Program-made: the position numbers and the translations under genes | DNA from: Polyodon spathula | Taxonomy: Eukaryota; Chordata; Actinopteri; Acipenseriformes; Polyodontidae | Direction: 5' to 3' | Assembly: GCF_017654505.1 (NCBI RefSeq) | Contig: NC_054565.1 | Coordinates: 1,073,616 to 1,137,615 of the forward strand | DNA: 64,000 bases | The notes under the pieces: model-generated | The model's input: the letters and a program-made list of their open reading frames with translations, nothing else | Databases searched by the model: none | Told to the model about the DNA's origin: nothing | Part shown: in pieces, positions 55,326 to 64,000 of the stretch | Layout of the letters: every line of letters starts with the position of its first letter | Position numbering within the stretch: the first letter of the stretch is position 1

Positions 55326-58300
55326 ACATATGTCTATGGCAGCTGTTGTGCTCATTGTGAAAGCACCTTAACACGAGCGTATCAAAATAAAAATAAAAAA
55401 GAATGATTACGGACTTCACAAGGAGGTAAAGGAACCATATTAAAACATTTAAAATAAATAAAAAACATAAAACATGACAGTTTAGACTGCTTACATGTTA
55501 AAATTATAATAAACATTTCATGTGGTTATTATTAAGATCCAAAGGGAATAGTGTGGGATGACAGCTCAAAACCAACGTAGGAACTTGCATAAATAATGTT
55601 GCAATATATTCCCAGCATTATATTTAGAGAACCAAACATGCAGCGCACAGAATGGATTTTCTATGTGTGTGTCTGTAAGAGCCTGTTTCAATTTCATACA
55701 GCAAAGGACGATGGCATGCCATGTGTTGCCTGTGTAATTCTGTTGATGGTTTGGTGGTTTTATAATGTAGTCTACAAACCTATTTAATTCTCCACCTATG
55801 GTGGAGTGCATTTCAGTAGTTGTTTGTTACCCTCAACTTTAAATGACTGGATTACACTGGTAATGAGATTTTTCTGAAAGTGCAGGAAATCCTTCTGAAG
55901 TTCCTCACATGCAGGGCACATTGTCAACGGATAGATTTCACGTTTGTTTTACAAGCTCAGAGGATATTTCAAGTTACATCATTACAATCCTCTATCAAGA
56001 ATGTACAGTTTATATCTCAATAAAATACAGTGAAGAATCGCGTTTATTTCCTTTTCCGGTTCCAAAAAGCATCTAAAAAGAGAAACGTTTTATGAATATA
56101 AAGATTACAATGTATGTCTTGCACTCTGAGAGAAAACTCTCCGATTGCATGTCACACAGCTGAGGCAGGAGTGAGACGCATGTGCTCAGTGAATATTCTG
56201 TTTGCATCACAGATGGGAGTATCACATGACCAATATGCCAAAAGTTGACCCACGGATATCTGACCAAATGCTTTAACAATTTTTTAAAATGCATTCATTG
56301 CTATGCTTTTGGTTATTTTGCCATGTTTCAATCTGTACACCAAAAATCTTGGTAACCTTTTTTCTATTAACCTTATCATGTGAACCATGGTGGAAGATGG
56401 TAGCAGAAAAGGAAAACGATTACAGATTGGCCATTTTTATATGTCAAAGACAGTGACACTTTGATTTTCCTTGGACAGAAAATATGGATTGCTTTATACT
56501 CCATGTAAAAATAAACAATACAAAAAGGTACTGGCCCTTTAAGGCAAGGTCAGGACTTGACAAATGTACCCAAGTATATCCTGGAACTAATACACCAGGA
56601 CAGAGAGCATTAGACACTCCCTCTCCTACAGTGGTTTTGAGCTGCCAGTCCCCTTATATTTAGGTGACCGGGTTCAATGTGCAATCAGTAACCAATTTAT
56701 CCTGGCCATGTTCTCACACGGCTTTGCAGTTCCCCTCCAATCTGGTTAGATTTATTAAAGTCCAACCACATATTATTTTATGGCTGGTTTGTTGAAGGAA
56801 CGAAACAGACAATGTAGGGGTATACAAACATGTACAAGTATTTACAGCCCACCACATTGCCACAGTATGCAGTGAAACTGTGTTGTTATGCCAAGCAGGC
56901 TTATTTCTATGTTGATAACCTCCACCCCATCTCAAACATTGCTCCATCATTGAAAAATCCCCTAGATATGAAGACCTATTTATTTCTCATCCTGTGAGTA
57001 GCTGTTTGGGCAGCTTTCGCTGTACCTCGGCCGCTTGCAGTTCTTAGAGAATCCCACGGGAACACCTGTCATGAAGTCAGCATGAACATGATGGGAAAAT
57101 ATGAGGTGCTGCTGAGCAGAAACGAAAAATCCAATACTGTATAGCAGCAGCATTGGTTTGGTTAAGAATGCATTGTTTTTTTTTTTTTCTTGAGATATAT
57201 TGGCTTGGACTTCTATATAGTACATGCACAGTATATACCTTGAAAGATATTCTGTAACTTAATAAAAATCCTTTACTGCAGACTCTGTGCGTATGTATTT
57301 GGACTGCAATTTTAATCCATTATTATTTGAATCAAACTGGTCTAGAACAAATTGTTAGCTAAAGCTGCAATGACCCATATTAACAAAAATGTCCAAACAT
57401 GTCCATTCATAGCCGACTGTGTATTTCAATTATTTTTTTAGACAGCATATCTTGACGGCAGTCCAAATTTGAATGCATATTTATCATTTTAATATAACTC
57501 CCAAGAGCCAGTTTTACATTATTGAATTAACTGAATATCAGCATGATAAAAAGAGGTGTGTCTGCTTGCTCAATGCATGGATTACACCTTGGTATTGGCA
57601 TCTTATTTTATATGTGAAACCGTGTACATTGTTGTTATGTTAAATAAATGGTATGCATTGATCCATATAAATATGCTACATGTAAAAGAAAAAACTGAGT
57701 TATTTAAGGGGTGCTTGTATGTATCCACTGTTAGACCATTAGGTATGAGAATACCTTTGGCAAGTCTCCATTTTTGATACTTGAAATCCTTAGCTTTAAT
57801 GTCTATGATTCATTATAGATGCTGATACCTATTATGGCTTTAAGAGCAAACACCTCTATTGTGTTCTGCAGATTTGCTAACACACTGTGCCTTGGCTTAA
57901 TGCCAGCAGCAAGCTGGTAGAGTCCCAACTCATCACCAGCAACCACCACTGAAGCAACCATGTGTTCTATTTTTAATTGGGTCCATGTCCCTGAAATTAC
58001 TGATCTGAATGCATGAGGATTTCTTCCCTGAGCCTTTGTGTGTCATAGTTAAATGTTTCACAGTCTTAATACAATATAAAACAGGCAATATTTACAAAAG
58101 TAGTGCAAGTTTGGTGGGGGATAGTTCTAATGTAACAGGGGCGGAGACTGGAGGTGAACTGTCAATCATAACTTAAGCGAGGGTCTTATGCAAATATGTA
58201 ACAATGCAAGAACTATTCAAGCATGTCTGCAGGTGTGGTTATGGCACTTTTAACATCAGGGGTCGTAATCTAGAACGGTTGTGCATCACGCCAACGCTGC

Positions 58301-58860
58301 CTCTTACACTAAGAAAATGTGTGGCAATTTTATTATACAATACCTTATACAATATCTTATACAATACTGCATTTGGGGAGCTCTACTAGATCTTCAAGAC
58401 AATAAAAAAAGATGAGAAGACAAGATAAGAAGACCCCTTGTTGCTGTGACTGCCAGGGATTTAAAATTGTTGACATTGTATCAGAATGAAAAATGCATGC
58501 AGAAAATTTCTACTTAGAAAATACATACATTGATTATCCATTCTATTAATCTTTAATACCCCTCAACCCTCATTTTTTTTCTGTGGCAACCAATGTTAGG
58601 AACAGATGAAAGGGTAAAAGTTGTGAGAAGATTCCAAGGAGAGCCCCTGAGGGGTGCTTGGGAAATCTGAAAGAATTGTGAAAGATTGATGAAGAGACAG
58701 GGGGTTTGGTGTGGCTGCCAGTCCTGTTCTTTTGACAGATAATAGTTGTTTGTCACATTTCACTGGCTTCAACTCAGTTGCCTAGCAACAGACTGAAGCT
58801 CCCTGCTTTGACAACAGAAATCACGCAATACCCTGTGAGATTTCATATTGAGGGGACTGA
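55326..58860. other. Non-coding, nothing recognised
   Basis: AT-rich sequence without a credible gene or identified repeat. Confidence 0.55.
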
Positions 58861-59010
58861 GGACAGGGATCGTTGTATTGTCGCTGTAGTAAAAACCAGT
58901 CATCTCCAACTTTTATAAAAAGTTTACCATAGCAGAAGCATAGCAAAGTGTAACAAAGCATTGTGAAAGCATGGTACAGGAAAGCCCATGTGGTAAAGCA
59001 TATTAAAAGA
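58861..59010. repeat. AGCATGGT-type interspersed repeat (copy 2)
   Basis: GGATCGTTGTATTGTCGCTG, TTTACCATAGCAGAAGCATA, GTGAAAGCATGGTACAGG. It shares motif order with 30971-31080. Confidence 0.5.
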
Positions 59011-59105
59011 TGGCAATTACCATCTACATTTACTGTTGTAACCCTATAAGGACAAACACTGTGTTTCGTTGTGTTCACTTTCTATAGATTACATGTAGCC
59101 AACTA

Positions 59106-61243
<2,138 letters not shown>

Positions 61244-61440
61244 CACTTTTGCCTTTTCTTTGTTTGCTATTGTTTATGATCAGTTGTAATGGATATAGCC
61301 TGTCTGCCTGTCTTTTCATGTCTGTTTGTCTTTCTATGTCTGCCTCACCAATTCTATGGGGCTTTGCATTTGCAATACAGTTATTTTACACTTTTGCCAT
61401 TGTCTTTTTGCTATTGTTTTTAATTGCTTGTAACAGATAG
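61244..61440. repeat. Diverged direct duplication, period about 145 bp
   Basis: CACTTTTGCC-TTTGCTATTGTTT-TTGTAATGGATAG begins at 61244 and recurs at 61389 as CACTTTTGCC-TTTTGCTATTGTTTT-TTGTAACAGATAG. This is an old local duplication of about 50 bp. Confidence 0.7.
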
Positions 61441-62721
61441 CTAAACTAAAGTGTTACTGAACATTTTTAAGGTTATGTATTTAGGCTGTCCGATGTGATA
61501 GTCATTGTTTCAGGTGATTCTCACAATTCTAAAGTTGTTTTAAAGGGTTTCTACCAGTGGGATAATGAGCGCTCTACTCAGTACAAGATTGGCAGAAATG
61601 ATTAATGAGATTAATGGTTCACAGATTCATTCTGGCTCATCTTCACCATCAGACAATGATATCGAGCAATCCTGATTCCAAAACGTACAACATGGGGATA
61701 GCATTAAACTGTCCTTCTTTGATACCCAAGGCTATCACCCAGTGGTATTTTCAAGGGCTGCTGCTCATATAGCAACAATGCTATGGAAAGCTAATTGGTG
61801 TAAATCTGTGCTGGGGTTCTATACACCAGCTGGATATCAAGTAATAAACCTGGAGGATGTGCGTTACCCAACGATTGCTTGACACCAGCTCAATGTGATA
61901 CTGGAATTTCCAGCAGGGAACCTCTTCTGAAGGAACGTTGGATAAATACTGTATCAAGGTTCCTCTTGTATGTGTTCATCTCAACTGAACCACCCTCTGA
62001 GAAGAAAACCATGCTTTACTCCCGCTACACAATTCCAACATTGAATACGTACATTTTCACCAAACTATTGCTGTTCATAGCCATTAGCTAGACAGGGCAT
62101 CTCCAACCACTGTGATAAATCAAGGGGTAGCAGTTAGTTTTCTGTTTCACTGGATGGTTAGATGCTTTGAGACCTGAATACAAACCAAAGCACGAGTCCA
62201 GATTCTGTGTTTCTTAGTGTGAACTTTGCCCATTTTATCAAGATAAATGACAGTTCATTCCACATGGATTATCTTTAGTTGTATGACTGGCATTTGTATT
62301 GCAACTGAAAGTCAAAATGCAATAGTGTAGAAAAATGATATAAACATGAATTGCCAAGTAACAGATACCAATTAAACACCAATACAAAAATCAAGCCTAT
62401 TAAACAGTGAAGCAGTTTATTCAGATTGTAATTATTCAGGTTGTTAAAGTATCCAAAACATTTTAAACTAGACATGCATGGTCCAAATTACAATTGGTTT
62501 TTGATTAATCTGAACTGGAACGGGTTTCAGCCGGTTTGGCTCTTCGAGAGTCTACTACACTGCAGAGATATGCTGTAGCCCTGCAATAACGAATCATCTT
62601 ACTGTGCTGCATGATTAAAAGCATGGCACTGCATATCCTGTCGGAGACAATAAAAAATCCATTGGAGGAGTAACTTAAATCCAGAACAGCCTACTTGAGT
62701 TGATTTCTGTTTCTTTCTTTC
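61441..62721. other. Non-coding, nothing recognised
   Basis: No gene or repeat recognised. The block ends at the third gap. Confidence 0.55.
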
Positions 62722-63221
62722 NNNNNNNNNNNNNNNNNNNNNNNNNNNNNNNNNNNNNNNNNNNNNNNNNNNNNNNNNNNNNNNNNNNNNNNNNNNNNNN
62801 NNNNNNNNNNNNNNNNNNNNNNNNNNNNNNNNNNNNNNNNNNNNNNNNNNNNNNNNNNNNNNNNNNNNNNNNNNNNNNNNNNNNNNNNNNNNNNNNNNNN
62901 NNNNNNNNNNNNNNNNNNNNNNNNNNNNNNNNNNNNNNNNNNNNNNNNNNNNNNNNNNNNNNNNNNNNNNNNNNNNNNNNNNNNNNNNNNNNNNNNNNNN
63001 NNNNNNNNNNNNNNNNNNNNNNNNNNNNNNNNNNNNNNNNNNNNNNNNNNNNNNNNNNNNNNNNNNNNNNNNNNNNNNNNNNNNNNNNNNNNNNNNNNNN
63101 NNNNNNNNNNNNNNNNNNNNNNNNNNNNNNNNNNNNNNNNNNNNNNNNNNNNNNNNNNNNNNNNNNNNNNNNNNNNNNNNNNNNNNNNNNNNNNNNNNNN
63201 NNNNNNNNNNNNNNNNNNNNN
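62722..63221. other. Assembly gap, 500 N
   Basis: The third gap of exactly 500 N, starting 25,500 bp after the second. Confidence 1.
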
Positions 63222-63629
63222 GTTCTGATGCAGAATTCATGTCATTGTTTGTCATTGAACATGTGCCCAAAGGCAATGCGGGTTGCTGCTTTTTTCCCCT
63301 CTTAAATCCATTATTTATAATCATCCAAAGCCTTATAAATGTTTATTTTATGGTATGAATATGTAATCCTCCTGAAGATCAGAAAGTGTTTTGCGTTTTT
63401 TCAGATAGTATTGATTTGGGGTAATGCTTGATTAGGCTTTGGAATTAAAAAGGAATCAGTTCCACATGTTTCAGATTAATAGCCATATGTTTTGATGCAC
63501 AGAGTCGAAGCATTTTTCATGCAGGAGTTCAATAATTGTATCTAAGCTGACGATGAAAGGTTGATACTCTTTGAAGGATTTATGCCATTTGTTTTTATTT
63601 GCTGGCAATACAGTTTGTTTTTTGTGCAA

Positions 63630-63631
<2 letters not shown>
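63222..63631. other. Non-coding, nothing recognised
   Basis: AT-rich sequence to the right of the third gap. No feature recognised. Confidence 0.55.

Positions 63632-63695
<64 letters not shown>
63632..63695. repeat. (TA)32 microsatellite
   Basis: A 64-bp uninterrupted TA tract. Confidence 0.98.
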
Positions 63696-63697
<2 letters not shown>

Positions 63698-64000
63698 CAC
63701 ATGTTACATATTAAACACATAGTGGCCTGGTTTATATTTTAACACATAATGACATGACCATATCTGTAGACCTTAGGGAATATTTAGGAAATGTAAGAAA
63801 TATTCAGCTTCATCATTTATGTATAAACATTAAAGCTTTATGCAGCCCAGTGAATTAAGGGATAGAAACGACAGCCTTTACGCTTTGGTAAAAGGCATAC
63901 TGTCGTGTCTTGAAACATATCTTGAGGGTAAACTGAAACAACACGCTGCTTTTATTGACAAAAAAGAGTTACACCATAAAGGAGATATAACATCTGTATT
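63696..64000. other. Non-coding, nothing recognised
   Basis: AT-rich sequence at the right edge of the window. No feature recognised. Confidence 0.5.

Noticed and set aside
61500..62100. Possible coding remnant (relatively GC-balanced stretch with several short frames)
   Set aside because: All frames are short and interrupted, and I could not match any reading to a known protein family or transposon.

Overview
The window is vertebrate genomic DNA, most likely from a ray-finned fish. It is AT-rich, has multi-exon split coding sequence with GT/AG introns, very long (TA)n, (TG)n and (TTA)n microsatellites, tRNA-derived SINEs, and interspersed sequences that resemble repeats of ray-finned fish. 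The receptor exons are very close to mammalian sequence, and one repeat (near 51.0 kb) resembles a family I associate with sturgeons, paddlefish, gars and bichirs. A non-teleost ray-finned fish is therefore my best guess, but this is an inference.

The only gene I can support is on the minus strand between 856 and 11460: exons 2 to 9 of a kainate-type ionotropic glutamate receptor, best assigned to GRIK3 (GluK3). The eight exons (177, 258, 179, 54, 174, 144, 108 and 114 bp) have clean splice sites and compatible phases. Together they form one open frame of 402 codons plus two bases of a split codon. They encode almost the whole amino-terminal domain and the first residues of the ligand-binding S1 segment. 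The signal-peptide exon should lie to the right of 11460 and was not found. The rest of the ligand-binding domain, the pore and the C-terminus lie to the left of position 1.

From 11461 to 64000 I find no protein-coding or structural RNA gene. If the scaffold order is right, this is intron 1 of GRIK3 and/or 5' flanking DNA. It holds microsatellites, a 33-bp minisatellite (13.97-14.31 kb), a perfect 66-bp triplication (16.12-16.32 kb), two related tRNA-derived SINEs (17.25 and 28.77 kb), three hairpin/MITE-like inverted repeats in the window as a whole (6.97, 18.92 and 42.04 kb), a possible retrocopy 3' end (12.33 kb), and a few stretches that read like conserved non-coding elements.

The three N runs are each exactly 500 bp, and the two sequence blocks between them are each exactly 25,000 bp. 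That regularity is an assembly signature, not biology. It means the order and orientation of 12222-37221 and 37722-62721 relative to GRIK3 should not be taken on trust. I found no convincing undescribed biological system here. The most useful observations are the assembly geometry, two unusual residues in the receptor amino-terminal domain, and several uncatalogued repeats or hairpins.
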